Shown here: piece by piece, positions 6,021-16,212 of the stretch
Numbering within the stretch: position 1 is the stretch's first letter
Layout of the letters: each line of letters starts with the position of its first letter
Assembly (NCBI GenBank): GCA_965223165.1
Contig: CBDCVQ010000014.1
Location: 1 to 64,000 of the forward strand
Origin: JABDMH01 sp965223165
GTDB taxonomy: Bacteria; Bacteroidota; Bacteroidia; Chitinophagales; Saprospiraceae
Reading direction: 5' to 3'
DNA length: 64,000 bases
Program-made: the position numbers and the translations under genes
Notes under the pieces: model-generated
The model's input: only the letters and a program-made list of their open reading frames with translations
Told to the model about the DNA's origin: nothing
Databases searched by the model: none

Positions 6021-8632
6021 CCATCGCCCAGATCAAAGAAAGACTGTCGATCGGCGAGGTGCTGCAGCACTACGGCCTCACTCCAGATCGTAACAAACGA
6101 CTTCACTGCCCCTTCCACGATGACAAGACTCCCAGCATGCAAGTCTACCCGAACAGCAATACGGTGTACTGTTTTTCTTCCAACTGCAAGCTGGGTGGCA
6201 AAGCCATTGACCAGATCGACTTTATTATGTTGAGCGAAGCGAAATCCCGCGGTATCGCGGGACATAATTCCAAAGAACTAAAGCACCAAGCCATCCTCCA
6301 GGCCAAAAAATTAGCAGGACATCAATCCAATCCATCTATGAAATCAACCACCCCTTCGGCATCCCCCAACCTCAATCACCTCTTTACCCAGCTCAAAAAG
6401 CGCTTCCACCGGGGCTCGAGGGCAAAACAGTATGCCAACCGCCGATCCATCCTGGATACAAGCATTCCTATCGGCTGGAACACCTACAAAACCGACTATC
6501 CACACCTGCGCAACTGCATCATCTTTCCCTTGAAAAACAAAGCCGGCCAGATCGTCAGCCTTTATGGCAGATCCATCACCGGTAGCGGTGACAATGCCCA
6601 CTACTACCTCAAAAATCGAAAGGGACTTTATCCAGGCTATCCGGCCATCCACACCCAAACGCTGATCATCACCGAAGCCATCATCGACGCAGCTACCCTG
6701 CAGACCCACACCGATTATGAGGTGCTAAGTCTGTATGGCACCAATGGCTGGAACAAAGAACACACCACCGCTATCAAAGCCTTGAAAGACCTCCAAGAGG
6801 TGATCTTCTTTTTAGATGGAGATGAGGCCGGCCAGCAAGCCATCCAAACCTATGCCCCCTTAGTCAAGGCCATGTGCCCCGGCATCCGGACCAGCCAGGT
6901 GCAGACCCCGGACGGCGAAGACGTCAATAGCCTGGCCCAAAACCACCCCGGCCAGGAAAGCCAGATCCTTACGCATCTCATCGACCAGCGTACATTTTTA
7001 TTTTCATCTGAATCGTCATCAGATGTCCAAGGGGACTCCTCAGGAGAAAAGAAAAAAGACCCCACAACCCACAACCCTCTGGACCTGTCCAACCCGGACT
7101 ACCCCACCTGGAACCACGGATCCCTGCACATCACCGTGCTGGGCGGAGTGATGATGCATCCGGTAGATAAGATGATCGTCACCCTGGAGCTCAGGCGAAA
7201 AGACAGTCCCCACCCCCGTCATAAACTGCGCCAGCGCATCGACCTGTTTGATGATGACAAGACCCAGCGCCTGGCCCAAAAGATCGCCGAGCGCATGGAG
7301 CTCAGCGGCAGCGAGGTCATGGACGCCCTCACCCTCCTGACCGATCTGCTGGATGCCCACCGCAGAGCATACAACCAGCAGCGACAACAGATAAAAAAAG
7401 AACCCATAACCCTCACCCCGCCCGAAAGAAATACCGCCCGGGAGTTTTTGTCCCAACCCGCACTGATCAAGCGCACCAACGAATGCATCGGCCAGACCGG
7501 CGTAGTCGGAGAGATGATCAACCGCATGATCCTGTGGCTGGTCTTTACCTCACGCCTCCGAGAAAAACCCCTGCACGTCATCTGCCTGGGGGCCAGCGGC
7601 ACCGGCAAAACCTACCTCCAAGAAAGCATCGCCCGCCTGATGCCCGAAGACCATAAATACCAGATCACCGCCATGAGCGACAACTCCGTCTACTACTTTG
7701 AAGAAGACGAGCTGGTCCAAAAGCTGGTGCTGATCGAAGATCTGGACGGCGCCAACGAAGAAAAAGTACTGCTGGCCCTGCGAGAGCTCATGACCAAAGA
7801 ATGGGTCATCAAAGCCATCGTCATCAAAGACAATAAGGGCAAGATGAAAACCATCCGCCTCAAAGTACGTGGACCCATCTGCCTGGCCGGCACCACCACC
7901 CGTGAAAGACTCTATGAAGACAATGCCAACCGGTCCCTACTGCTCTACCTGGATCAGTCCAAAGAGCAAAAACAAAAGATCATGGACTACCAGCGAAAGG
8001 TCAGCGCCAACAAGATCGATCGCCATGGCCAGCAAGACATGATCCGATTTTTACAAAATATACAGCTCACCCTCCAGCCCATACATGTGGTCAATCCCTT
8101 TGCTGAAATACTCCACATCCCTGCCGAAGTATTTAAACCCCTGCGTACCAATCAGCACTACCTGCTCTTTATCGAAACAGTGACCTTCTACCATCAGTAC
8201 CAACGCGAAAAAAAATACGATCCCCGCGGAAATCCATACATCGAGACCACCCTGGAAGACATCCAAATCGCCAACCAGCTGATCAAAGATGTGCTGCTGG
8301 CTAAAAGCGATGAGCTCACTAAGGTGACCCGAAGATTTTATCAGACCCTCCAGATCTATCTCCAGCAGCAAAACAAACCAAGTTTTTACGCATCCGAAGT
8401 CCGCAAAGCCTACCGCATGAGCCCGGCTACCGTAAGCCGGCATCTGTACACTTTGATGCGCTATGGATATGTCAAAACGGTCGGTGGTAGCAGAGCCCGC
8501 GGGTATGAATATGAGATCATTGCCGAGGCAAAAGACCTGCGCCAATCCATTGATAATGCCCTGGATCAGGCCCTGCAAAAGATCAAGGAGCATCTAAAAG
8601 ATCACAACGAAAAAGACGGCAAAGCAGCCTAA
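6017..8632 (+). CDS. CHC2/Toprim primase with AAA+ domain and C-terminal winged helix, unit 1
   Basis: 871 residues. A CHC2 zinc finger comes first (Cys31, His34, Cys52, Cys57 in CPFH...YCFSSNC). Next is a Toprim domain with Glu220 (ITEAIIDA) and Asp-Gly-Asp 267-269. A Ser/Asp-rich linker (about 330-360) follows, then a P-loop ATPase with GASGTGKT at 525-532 and Walker B VLIED at 571-575, and finally a winged-helix-like end (about 790-840). It probably primes and unwinds element DNA during replication. Compared with units 2 and 3 it has an 11-residue in-frame insert (about residues 71-82) that contains a CCCGCG/CGCGGG palindrome in the DNA. No stand-alone replication initiator or helicase is encoded in the unit. 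Confidence 0.87.
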   Translation: MTIAQIKERLSIGEVLQHYGLTPDRNKRLHCPFHDDKTPSMQVYPNSNTVYCFSSNCKLGGKAIDQIDFIMLSEAKSRGIAGHNSKELKHQAILQAKKLAGHQSNPSMKSTTPSASPNLNHLFTQLKKRFHRGSRAKQYANRRSILDTSIPIGWNTYKTDYPHLRNCIIFPLKNKAGQIVSLYGRSITGSGDNAHYYLKNRKGLYPGYPAIHTQTLIITEAIIDAATLQTHTDYEVLSLYGTNGWNKEHTTAIKALKDLQEVIFFLDGDEAGQQAIQTYAPLVKAMCPGIRTSQVQTPDGEDVNSLAQNHPGQESQILTHLIDQRTFLFSSESSSDVQGDSSGEKKKDPTTHNPLDLSNPDYPTWNHGSLHITVLGGVMMHPVDKMIVTLELRRKDSPHPRHKLRQRIDLFDDDKTQRLAQKIAERMELSGSEVMDALTLLTDLLDAHRRAYNQQRQQIKKEPITLTPPERNTAREFLSQPALIKRTNECIGQTGVVGEMINRMILWLVFTSRLREKPLHVICLGASGTGKTYLQESIARLMPEDHKYQITAMSDNSVYYFEEDELVQKLVLIEDLDGANEEKVLLALRELMTKEWVIKAIVIKDNKGKMKTIRLKVRGPICLAGTTTRERLYEDNANRSLLLYLDQSKEQKQKIMDYQRKVSANKIDRHGQQDMIRFLQNIQLTLQPIHVVNPFAEILHIPAEVFKPLRTNQHYLLFIETVTFYHQYQREKKYDPRGNPYIETTLEDIQIANQLIKDVLLAKSDELTKVTRRFYQTLQIYLQQQNKPSFYASEVRKAYRMSPATVSRHLYTLMRYGYVKTVGGSRARGYEYEIIAEAKDLRQSIDNALDQALQKIKEHLKDHNEKDGKAA

Positions 8633-8662
8633 ACCATTGATAACAAATGGATAAAGCACCTC

Positions 8663-8748
8663 AGTACCTCATCAGTACCTCAAATGTTAAAATGAGGTAC
8701 TCTAGCCCATGACAATCAGCGCTTTATGACCAGTACCTCAGTACCTCA
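8663..8748. promoter_or_regulatory. AGTACCTCA repeat cluster, unit 2
   Basis: Exact copy of the cluster at 246-331. Direct repeats lie at 8663-8671, 8674-8682, 8732-8740 and 8740-8748, with the inverted copy at 8693-8701. It is placed between the unit 1 primase stop and IntA of unit 2, so it also marks the joint between neighbouring units if units begin at IntA. Confidence 0.7.
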
Positions 8749-9682
8749 CCCAAATGGTCAAGCGGAACATCCTGACCAACGCGTGAAGGCGGACTTTTTT
8801 TCTTCATCTGAATGGAATGCCCTTTTTGCTGATTTTACCATCTGGCTGCAACGGATCAACTACGCCAAAGGCACCCAAAGGACCCAATGCAGACATCTGA
8901 AAAGTCTGCTCACCTGGTTGGAAGCGCAAGGCATTGAAGCGCTGGACCAGGTGGCTCAAAGGGATCTGGAAAACTATCGCGATCATGTGCACACCTTGCT
9001 GCATCACCGCACCGGTCAAGGGCTAAGCGCTGCTACCATCGTAGCAAAACTCACCATCCTTCGGGTGCTCAATAAATATCTCCAAGCACACGATAAAGAC
9101 CCCATCCTAAAAATCCGGTTACTTACCATCCAACACCTACCTACACAGCGCACCATTTTATCGTCCGAACAAATCAAGCAGCTCTACCAGGCCTGTTCTC
9201 AGGATCTGCAAGGTATCTATGACCGGTGTATGCTCAGCCTCTATTATGGTTGCGGCTTGCGCTATGCCGAAGGTGCCAACTTACTGCTGGACGATATCGA
9301 TCTGAAAAATGAATGGCTCCGGGTGCGTAAAGGAAAATATTATCTGGAGCGATACGTGCCGCTCAGTGTATCGGTCAGCCAGGACATCCAACGATTTATG
9401 GAGCAAGCCCGCTGGTATTGGGACTCCGGACATACCCAATATCTACTCCTAAATCACCTGGGCAAAAAAGTCAGTGACAAGATGCTCAATAAACGCTTGC
9501 AAAGTCTATGTCTGAGGGCCGGAATAGAGGTGAAGATGACCTTGCATGGCCTGCGACACAGTATTGCCACCCACCTGCTCCAAAACGGCATGCACCTCGA
9601 AGCCGTCCAGCGATTCTTAGGCCATCGACACTTGAAGTCCACCCAGACCTACACCCATATTGACCCAACAAATCCGGGGTAG
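8726..9682 (+). CDS. Tyrosine recombinase IntA, unit 2
   Basis: Identical in protein sequence to the unit 1 copy (318 residues; Arg179, His274, Arg277, His300, Tyr309 all present). No difference is seen by eye over the whole Int region between units 1 and 2, which indicates a very recent duplication or gene conversion. Confidence 0.93.
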   Translation: MTSTSVPHPNGQAEHPDQRVKADFFSSSEWNALFADFTIWLQRINYAKGTQRTQCRHLKSLLTWLEAQGIEALDQVAQRDLENYRDHVHTLLHHRTGQGLSAATIVAKLTILRVLNKYLQAHDKDPILKIRLLTIQHLPTQRTILSSEQIKQLYQACSQDLQGIYDRCMLSLYYGCGLRYAEGANLLLDDIDLKNEWLRVRKGKYYLERYVPLSVSVSQDIQRFMEQARWYWDSGHTQYLLLNHLGKKVSDKMLNKRLQSLCLRAGIEVKMTLHGLRHSIATHLLQNGMHLEAVQRFLGHRHLKSTQTYTHIDPTNPG

Positions 9683-9687
9683 ATCAG

Positions 9688-10605
9688 ATGAAAAATAAAT
9701 TTAAAGAATACCTGATCGAAAAAGGCCTTACCACTCGATCTATTCATCGAAAACAACGGGAAATATCCCACTACCTGACTTGGCTGGAAAAACAAAATAT
9801 CCCTATCACCCAAAGCACCTATAGTGATCTGATGTGTTTTATCGGACACTGGCAGGATCTAGATAAAAGTGTTCATCAGATCAACCGATGTCTGCAGGCC
9901 ATCAGTGACTTTTATCAATTTTTGCAAATACCGGATGTGGCCTACCGGGTACGAGTGCGGGGCATCATCCAAAGAGCCCCGGGACCCCAGTTTACCGCCG
10001 AACAACTCGATCTGATCTATCAGCACTTTACCCCTACTCCCGATCATGGATATTATCACTTCTCCGATAAAATCATCCTCGGCATGATGATTTACCAGGC
10101 CCTCGAACTACACAGTTTTTTACACATCCGAATCCAGGGGGTCGACTTGGACAAGGGCATGCTTTATGTGCCTGCACACTCTCATCGACAAGCACGATAC
10201 ATCCCTCTGGCGGCTCATCAGATATTACCATTGCATCAATATTTACAACATAGGGACCAGATCATCCATACCTGGAAAAAGCGCAAACATTATCTGCCTG
10301 CCGAAAACAAAATCATCTCCGACAAACTTTTTAGCCCTCAATGTGAGCGCTATCCTCGTCTACACATCCAATACAAAAGACTAAGCAAACGCGTCAAGCA
10401 ACAGGCCAAAGAAAAACTTGACCTCGACATCCTAAAACTCTCCCAACTCCGACAAAGCAGAATCTCCCTGTGGATACCCCAATATGGCTTGCGAAAAACC
10501 CAATACCTGGCCGGACTCAAAAGCGTAGACAGCATCGAACGCTATCAAAAACTCAACCTCAAAAACCTCAAAGAGCAGCTCCAAAAACATCATCCCCTGA
10601 AATAA
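9688..10605 (+). CDS. Recombinase-like protein IntB, unit 2
   Basis: Identical to the unit 1 IntB (305 residues), including loss of the first catalytic Arg and of both His while Arg255 and Tyr286 remain. The same 5-bp spacing from IntA applies. The change is therefore not a random defect of one copy. Confidence 0.85.
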   Translation: MKNKFKEYLIEKGLTTRSIHRKQREISHYLTWLEKQNIPITQSTYSDLMCFIGHWQDLDKSVHQINRCLQAISDFYQFLQIPDVAYRVRVRGIIQRAPGPQFTAEQLDLIYQHFTPTPDHGYYHFSDKIILGMMIYQALELHSFLHIRIQGVDLDKGMLYVPAHSHRQARYIPLAAHQILPLHQYLQHRDQIIHTWKKRKHYLPAENKIISDKLFSPQCERYPRLHIQYKRLSKRVKQQAKEKLDLDILKLSQLRQSRISLWIPQYGLRKTQYLAGLKSVDSIERYQKLNLKNLKEQLQKHHPLK

Positions 10606-11111
10606 TGCCCATGCCGTTCATTGACTCCCAGCAACTGTTAATTTTATCGTATGAAAGAAAACAACCCAGTTCCGTCTGATAGCATTGTAATCAGCAAGAT
10701 CCTTCTGGTCAGAGGTCAAAAAGTTATGCTCGATCAGGATCTGGCAGAACTATATGAGGTCGAAACAAAGAGGCTAAACGAACAGGTCAAACGGAATAAA
10801 GATCGATTCCCTGACGACTTCATGTTCCAGCTAACCAAACATGAGTTTGAAATCTTGAAGTCGCAAAATGCGACCTCAAGTTGGGGCGGTAGAAGAACGC
10901 CTCCCTATGCCTTTACTGAACATGGTGTACTGATGCTGTCCAGTGTCCTAAAGAGTAAAAGAGCCACCGAAGTAAACATCCACATCATGCGGATTTTTAC
11001 CAAAATGAGAGAACTACTGCTGTAGTCTGCCACTGAAAAGTGCACCCCCGGCGCCATCGAAAAGTGCACCCCCTGTCATGGGAGCAGATCGGCTTGGCCG
11101 ATCTTCAAACC

Positions 11112-12683
11112 ATGATAGATATGATAGAAAAACAGCAGATCATCCTTGGGTACTTCAGGCAGGGGAAATCCAAGAAGCAGCTTGCTCGGGAGCTGGGCAT
11201 ATCGCCTCATACGGTTAGGCGATACATCCGAAAGTACCGAGAGGAGATAGGTATCGAAGCGACCGACTCGGATCACGTATTGCCCTCAACGGGGGTGGTT
11301 GAGCCACCGCGATATGATAGTTCGAATCGTGCTAAGCGCAAGTTGACAGAGCAGGTCCGCAGATGCATCGATGGTTACTTGGAAGCCAATGAGCTCAAGC
11401 GATCTCAAGGCAAAGCCAAGCAGCAGATGCTGGGCACCGATATCCATCAAGCCTTGATCAAGCAAGGCTATGATATCAGCCACCGTACGGTATGCCGTTA
11501 TATCAGGCAGGTCAAACAGCGTCGCAGGGAGATATATATCCGCCAGCATTATCGGCCCGGGCAGTCCACGCAGTTTGACTGGGCAGAGGTCAAGCTGACC
11601 ATAGGAGAGGCCAATAAACGAATGATGCTGGCCGTGTTTACCTCCAGCTATTCCAACCACCGTTGGGCGCAACTTTTTTACCGCCAAGACATGAGCAGTT
11701 TTCTGCAATCTCATGTCAACTATTTCACCAGCGTAGGAGCGGTGGCAAGTGAAGTGGTCTATGATAATATGCGCGTAGCCGTCAGAAAGTTTACGCTCAA
11801 GAATGCGGACAAAGAGCCTACCGAAGATTTATTAAAACTATCGACCTTTTATCAGTTTGACTATCGGTTCTGCAATGCCGGGAGGGGCAATGAAAAAGGA
11901 CATGTGGAGCGAAGTGTGGAGTACCTCAGGCGCAAGGCATTTGCACCCCGAGACACCTTTGACACCTTGGAGCAAGCCAACGCATATTTAATAGACACCT
12001 GTCACCAGCTCAATAGTGTTCCGGTCAAAGGAAAAACACAAAGTATCGCCGATGAGTTTGATCAAGAAATCAAGCATATGAAGGCGGCGCCAGGTGTATA
12101 TGAAACCGCACAATGGCAGAGCCTACGGTTAGACAAATACGGTTGCATCAGAGTGGATACGAACTACTATTCTGTGCCAGAACAATCCACGGGTGCTTTT
12201 GTAAATGTAAAAATCTATCCTGATCGAATTGACCTATATGCTGATGATAACCAACTACTTGACTCACATGAGCGAAGGCACACCAGGCATAGCTACTACC
12301 TAAAGCTTGACCATTATCTCACTACACTGCTGACCAAGCCAGGTGCCCTGGCAGGCTCGCTCAGCCTACATCAGGCAGATCATGACATCAAACACCTCTT
12401 TAGGCTTTACTTCAAAGATCAAGCTAAAGAATTTGTCCTCATCCTGCTGGATTTGAAAAAGGAAAAGTACTCGATCGATCAATTAAAAAACGCCGTGGAC
12501 CAGTGTATCACGCTATGCCCTCACCAACCTGTGTGTATTGATAAAGTCAAATTCTACATCCGGCAGGCCACTTGTCCATCACCTATCCAAAGCGCTCCTG
12601 CCACAGATCAAATGTCACAAGACATCGCCCAATATAGTCGCCTGCAGTTGCAGGATATTCAATCTATTTTATCACCAAATTAA
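11112..12683 (+). CDS. istA: IS21 transposase IstA, copy 1
   Basis: DDE transposase with an N-terminal helix-turn-helix (KSKKQLARELGISPHTVRRYIRKY) and an RNase-H-like core. Likely catalytic residues are Asp in STQFDWAEV, Asp in VVYDNMRVAV and Glu in EKGHVERSVEYL. I chose ATG 11112 (523 residues); the frame is open upstream to a GTG at 11040, but that start lies in the terminal repeat. The stop at 12683 is 10 bp before istB. Confidence 0.93.
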   Translation: MIDMIEKQQIILGYFRQGKSKKQLARELGISPHTVRRYIRKYREEIGIEATDSDHVLPSTGVVEPPRYDSSNRAKRKLTEQVRRCIDGYLEANELKRSQGKAKQQMLGTDIHQALIKQGYDISHRTVCRYIRQVKQRRREIYIRQHYRPGQSTQFDWAEVKLTIGEANKRMMLAVFTSSYSNHRWAQLFYRQDMSSFLQSHVNYFTSVGAVASEVVYDNMRVAVRKFTLKNADKEPTEDLLKLSTFYQFDYRFCNAGRGNEKGHVERSVEYLRRKAFAPRDTFDTLEQANAYLIDTCHQLNSVPVKGKTQSIADEFDQEIKHMKAAPGVYETAQWQSLRLDKYGCIRVDTNYYSVPEQSTGAFVNVKIYPDRIDLYADDNQLLDSHERRHTRHSYYLKLDHYLTTLLTKPGALAGSLSLHQADHDIKHLFRLYFKDQAKEFVLILLDLKKEKYSIDQLKNAVDQCITLCPHQPVCIDKVKFYIRQATCPSPIQSAPATDQMSQDIAQYSRLQLQDIQSILSPN

Positions 12684-12693
12684 TGTCAATATC

Positions 12694-13449
12694 ATGGAAC
12701 AAAATCTACATCAACAAGTCGATTTTTATTCTCGACAACTCCGCTTACCGGCGTTCCGAAGATCCTACGTCGAGCTGGCCAAGCAAGCAGCCAAAGACAG
12801 TCTCAATTACGAAAATTATCTGCTAGATTTGATGCTATTAGAATATGATCAACGCAGCCAAAGACGCAAAAAACAACGCATTCGAAGAGCCGGATTTACC
12901 CACCAAAAGTTCTTGCTTGACTTGCTTAAGGAAGACTTGCCCCAAGACGCCGTTCAAAAACTCCCCACGCTCGAAAGACTCGATTTTATCCGCGATGGTC
13001 AAAATCTCATCCTCGCCGGAAACCCCGGCACCGGCAAAACTCACCTCGCTATTGGCCTTGGCATTAAAGCCTGCATGGAAGACTTCAACGTACTGTTTAC
13101 CACCGTGCCCAGACTCATTACTCAGATCCTTGAGTCCAGATCAGCCAAAATGCTTAGACAACTTGAAAGTCGTTTCGAAAAGTATGACCTGGTCATCTGT
13201 GACGAATTCGGGTACGTCTCCTTCGATAAACAAGCTGCCGAACTCCTATTCACTCACCTGTCTCTGAGGGCCGGTCGAAAGGCCACCGTCATCACCACCA
13301 ATCTCGGATTCGATCGATGGACCGAAATCTTCGGTGATCAGGTCCTCACCGCAGCCATGGTCGATAGACTGACTCACCGCGCCATCATCGTCAATATGAA
13401 CGGGGAATCCTTCCGGGTCAAAGAATCCAAAAAAATGCAATCCAACTAA
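12694..13449 (+). CDS. istB: IS21 helper ATPase IstB, copy 1
   Basis: 251-residue AAA+ ATPase, DnaC-like, which assembles on target DNA and stimulates IstA. Walker A is GNPGTGKTH and Walker B LVICDEFGY; an Arg-rich GRKATVITTNLGF segment carries the sensor I Asn. The ATG 12694 start matches the copy 2 gene and the IstB family length. Confidence 0.94.
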   Translation: MEQNLHQQVDFYSRQLRLPAFRRSYVELAKQAAKDSLNYENYLLDLMLLEYDQRSQRRKKQRIRRAGFTHQKFLLDLLKEDLPQDAVQKLPTLERLDFIRDGQNLILAGNPGTGKTHLAIGLGIKACMEDFNVLFTTVPRLITQILESRSAKMLRQLESRFEKYDLVICDEFGYVSFDKQAAELLFTHLSLRAGRKATVITTNLGFDRWTEIFGDQVLTAAMVDRLTHRAIIVNMNGESFRVKESKKMQSN

Positions 13450-13704
13450 TTTGTTCACCTTTACACTAGCCATGACAGGGGGTGCACTTTTCACGGCACC
13501 GGGGGTGCACTTTTCAGTGGCAGACTACAACTGCTTAACCATAAAGACCTCATCTTAAAGGTCGAACGAATCGAACGTACCCTAGAAGGACATGGACATG
13601 AGATCAAAGTTTTGTTCGAATACATCAAAAAACTCATCGAAGACAAAGAGCTCAGAGATGAACAGGACACCAGAAAACGCATCGGCTTCCGGAAAGACTC
13701 TTAA

Positions 13705-15025
13705 TCCGCCCGCCCTATCAGCTCTCCCGCTATGGCCTACCCACTCCCAGGTAATTAGGTGTGCCTGCGGTGCTCACCACAGTTCAGATGGCTGCTCTGC
13801 AAGGAGCTTGGCCATCGCGCTGACCCAGCCCAATCACTCCTCCTTGCATAGCACCACCAGGTCCGCTCCGGTAGGTGCTCCCCGGGTTGCCATCTTCTCG
13901 TGGTTGCGCGTCCCCGTCACCGCAGCTCTCTCCAGGCCCCTTTATCGTGTGCTAACGCACTGTCTGTTTTATCGAGGCCTGGCCGCTGCCCATGTTTTAT
14001 GTGCTCGCCTGCGGGCTCTCTCGGCCCCGAATAACTCGGGGGCAGAGCCACGTAGCCTGTCTCCTTCGCCAAGCTCAGGCTCCCCAGTCTACGGCCTCGT
14101 TCACACTCGCGGACGGCTCGCGCCTTACTAAACCTGTGCCCAGCGCTAGGTCAGATCCCTAGCTTTTTTCTCTCGTAAGCAACTAAAAAAGCGCGGGCCT
14201 GCAGGGTGGGGAGAGCCTAAGCTTATCTTTGCTGGAGAGGGATAAAAGCGTCTGCCGAGCTATAAGAATCAGGCGTACTACTCGAAGCCGGATATGAAGC
14301 CATCGTGCACAAAGATATAGCCACCCCCTGCCCCGTCAAGGTCAAGACATGTTCCCCGCCCATCCCGCTAAGCTAGCTGCGGGGAAACCTTGACCGGGCA
14401 GCCCACCCGCAGAACGGAGGCTTACGATAGCTTCAAATCCTACCCTCTGTTCATTACGGAACGTACGTTTGTCAGGGCTGGCAAAAACGCAGTTATGCGG
14501 GCTACTGCGGGCGCCGACGAGGCCTAGCCCTGGGAACCTGTCAGGGTGTAAGGGATAGTGCTGCCCAGCAGCCCCACTGGGGCCGAGGAGGCCGCGCAGC
14601 CCGCCAAATCTATCAGCAGCGTAGGAATGTGTATAGTGCCTGGGGGTGGGATCTCCTGCTTACTGACAATGCCTTTAGGCTCTATGCACATACCGGGAGC
14701 TGCGCGTGAGGAGCCCGACCGACAAGCATAGCTCATGACAAGCTTGCCTGACAGACCATAGGGATCGTCAGGGTAGCGTGTGCCAACGCAGTGCACTGGC
14801 ATGAGATATGCCGGAGGGAGTCGCGACGAACTCCTTATAACTGCGTTGTGGGAAAGCCTTGCGCGCGTGCTGACCCTGCGCGCTGGTCTGGATGGATCCC
14901 ATCTTTTTTCTTTCTTCTGAAATACCTTCATATGAAAAAAAGAAGAGCTATTTTAGAGGCACTTAGGAAAAGTCCCAAGTGGTGTTTTTGAGGCGTAAGG
15001 GTCGGATTTAATCAATAGCTGGGAG
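13705..15025 (+). other. GC-rich gene-free region with inverted repeats, unit 2
   Basis: Identical by eye to 2774-4094. It includes the CCAGGCC/GGCCTGG nested stem (13932-13982), the terminator-like GCTAGG/CCTAGC + T6 at 14145-14169, and the 11-bp inverted repeat at 14486-14496 and 14837-14847. The TAA that interrupts the toxin linker frame is at 14996-14998. Confidence 0.6.
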
Positions 15026-15730
15026 GTGCTGCTCGATGCACCACAGGAAATCAGAGTCAATACTGCAAACCTGGACAAATTATCCAGATATATCGAGGCG
15101 GAAAAAGTCGATTTATCCAAATTAAAAAGCAGTTTATCGAATTCCAGAAATCCTCAAAAATGGATAGACCTGAAATTGACCCAGAAAGAGCTTGACGATC
15201 TCTATGTCAATTTTAGAGATGACCCTCCGTTCGATTTTACTCCCTGGACACCAGATCACAAAGCACAAAGGTGGAATAATTACAAGGAGGGCTGCGCTAA
15301 TGGCCAGAACAACTGTCTGGATTTTGAATCCTGGAGCAACGGATATGACGGAAAGATAGACCTTGTAACTGGTTCGGGAAGAGGAGTAGATGAGTACTTT
15401 GATCAATTGGGGTGGGTATGTCCAACTCCACCATGCAGGGAGAGATTGATACCTGATATAACTGGAATATTGGACGGTCAGGTAATAACTGCTGGAAGAC
15501 GTCTGGATATAGTTGACATACAGGCGAAGAGAGCAATTGAGTTCAAAGAATATAGTAGTGGAAAAGTTTATAATTCGATTGATATCCGCAAAGAGGTTGC
15601 CTTGGATAAGGCACTATTGCTATCAGGGCAAATGGATAATATTGAGTGGGTATTTAAGGGATGTACTCCCAGCGGGCCTTTAGAAAAGGCTCTAAAGGAG
15701 GCTAATATTTCAATTAAGCTTGAATCATAA
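15026..15730 (+). CDS. PD-(D/E)XK-type toxin C-terminal module, unit 2
   Basis: 234 residues from GTG. The first 117 match unit 1 exactly; the rest is a diverged relative with the same signature: Asp161 (GRRLDI), Glu172-x-Lys174 (IEFKEYSSGK) and DIRKEVALDK. The DNA switch from identical to diverged falls near 15362 (4436 in unit 1), inside codons for GKIDLVTGS, so the two cassettes were joined within the gene. Identical to the unit 3 toxin. Toxic nuclease activity is inferred. Confidence 0.7.
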   Translation: MLLDAPQEIRVNTANLDKLSRYIEAEKVDLSKLKSSLSNSRNPQKWIDLKLTQKELDDLYVNFRDDPPFDFTPWTPDHKAQRWNNYKEGCANGQNNCLDFESWSNGYDGKIDLVTGSGRGVDEYFDQLGWVCPTPPCRERLIPDITGILDGQVITAGRRLDIVDIQAKRAIEFKEYSSGKVYNSIDIRKEVALDKALLLSGQMDNIEWVFKGCTPSGPLEKALKEANISIKLES

Positions 15731-15732
15731 AA

Positions 15733-16212
15733 GTGATTGATAAAGAAGAGAGACAAAAGACATTTAAGATATGGCTGTCCGAGCTTGATCACAGGATTCA
15801 AGAGTGGATTATTAGACTGGATGATCTAAAGCTAGACTTGAATCTTGATTATTCAGAGGAGTCTCTCCAAAGAGTTGAGAGCTTTCTGCTAAAGCATTAT
15901 GATGCATCAGCGTTATCAGATAAATCCATGAATGTTGAACTTGATGCGGTGGTCTCCTACATAGGGGAAACCATGAAACGTTTAATAGAAGGCGCGAGAT
16001 GGAAGATTTATCTTGACGATGATACAAATCTCTTTTTCGGATTACCATGCATACTTACAAAGTATAGTGGTGCAATATCAATTCATCTTTTGCTAAGAGA
16101 GATCCTAACATCGCGATCAGGCGATATTTTAGAAAAACGGCTTCAAAAAGTGTTGGCGTATCAGATGATGATTGCTGCATCTCGTAAGCCCACTACTCCA
16201 CCTTCAGCATAG
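15733..16212 (+). CDS. Probable immunity protein for the unit 2 toxin
   Basis: 159 residues from a GTG, 2 bp after the toxin stop. It is a homologue of the unit 1 protein at low identity, with shared landmarks DYSEESLQRVESFL, VELDAVVSYI and KIYLDDD. No transport signal. Its last 20 bp overlap the end of the convergent XRE gene. The role is inferred from position and from diverging together with its toxin. Confidence 0.65.
   Translation: MIDKEERQKTFKIWLSELDHRIQEWIIRLDDLKLDLNLDYSEESLQRVESFLLKHYDASALSDKSMNVELDAVVSYIGETMKRLIEGARWKIYLDDDTNLFFGLPCILTKYSGAISIHLLLREILTSRSGDILEKRLQKVLAYQMMIAASRKPTTPPSA

Larger units (their letters stand above)
11021..13529 (+). mobile_element. IS21-family insertion sequence, copy 1 (2509 bp)
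   Basis: Ends begin TGTAGTCTGCCACTG and finish CAGTGGCAGACTACA as perfect inverted repeats. Each end holds two copies of the subterminal motif GAAAAGTGCACCCCC, the multi-repeat end structure known for IS21. A 5-bp target duplication ACTGC lies at 11016-11020 and 13530-13534. It carries istA and istB in order and is nearly identical to the copy at 35886-38395. Confidence 0.95.
10651..13704 (+). pseudogene. ORF6N-domain gene of unit 2, split by IS21
   Basis: The first 124 codons (10651-11020) carry the intact ORF6N domain. After the insertion the remaining coiled-coil part continues at 13530-13704. The insertion brings a TAG after MRELLL at 11023-11025, so a truncated, domain-only protein of 124 residues could still be made. 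Removing 11021-13529 and one copy of ACTGC restores the unit 1 sequence exactly. Confidence 0.9.

Noticed and set aside
7040..8593. Long antisense frames opposite the primase genes (up to 180 codons)
   Set aside because: They are shadows of the high-GC third-position bias of the coding strand; no conserved domain or start context.
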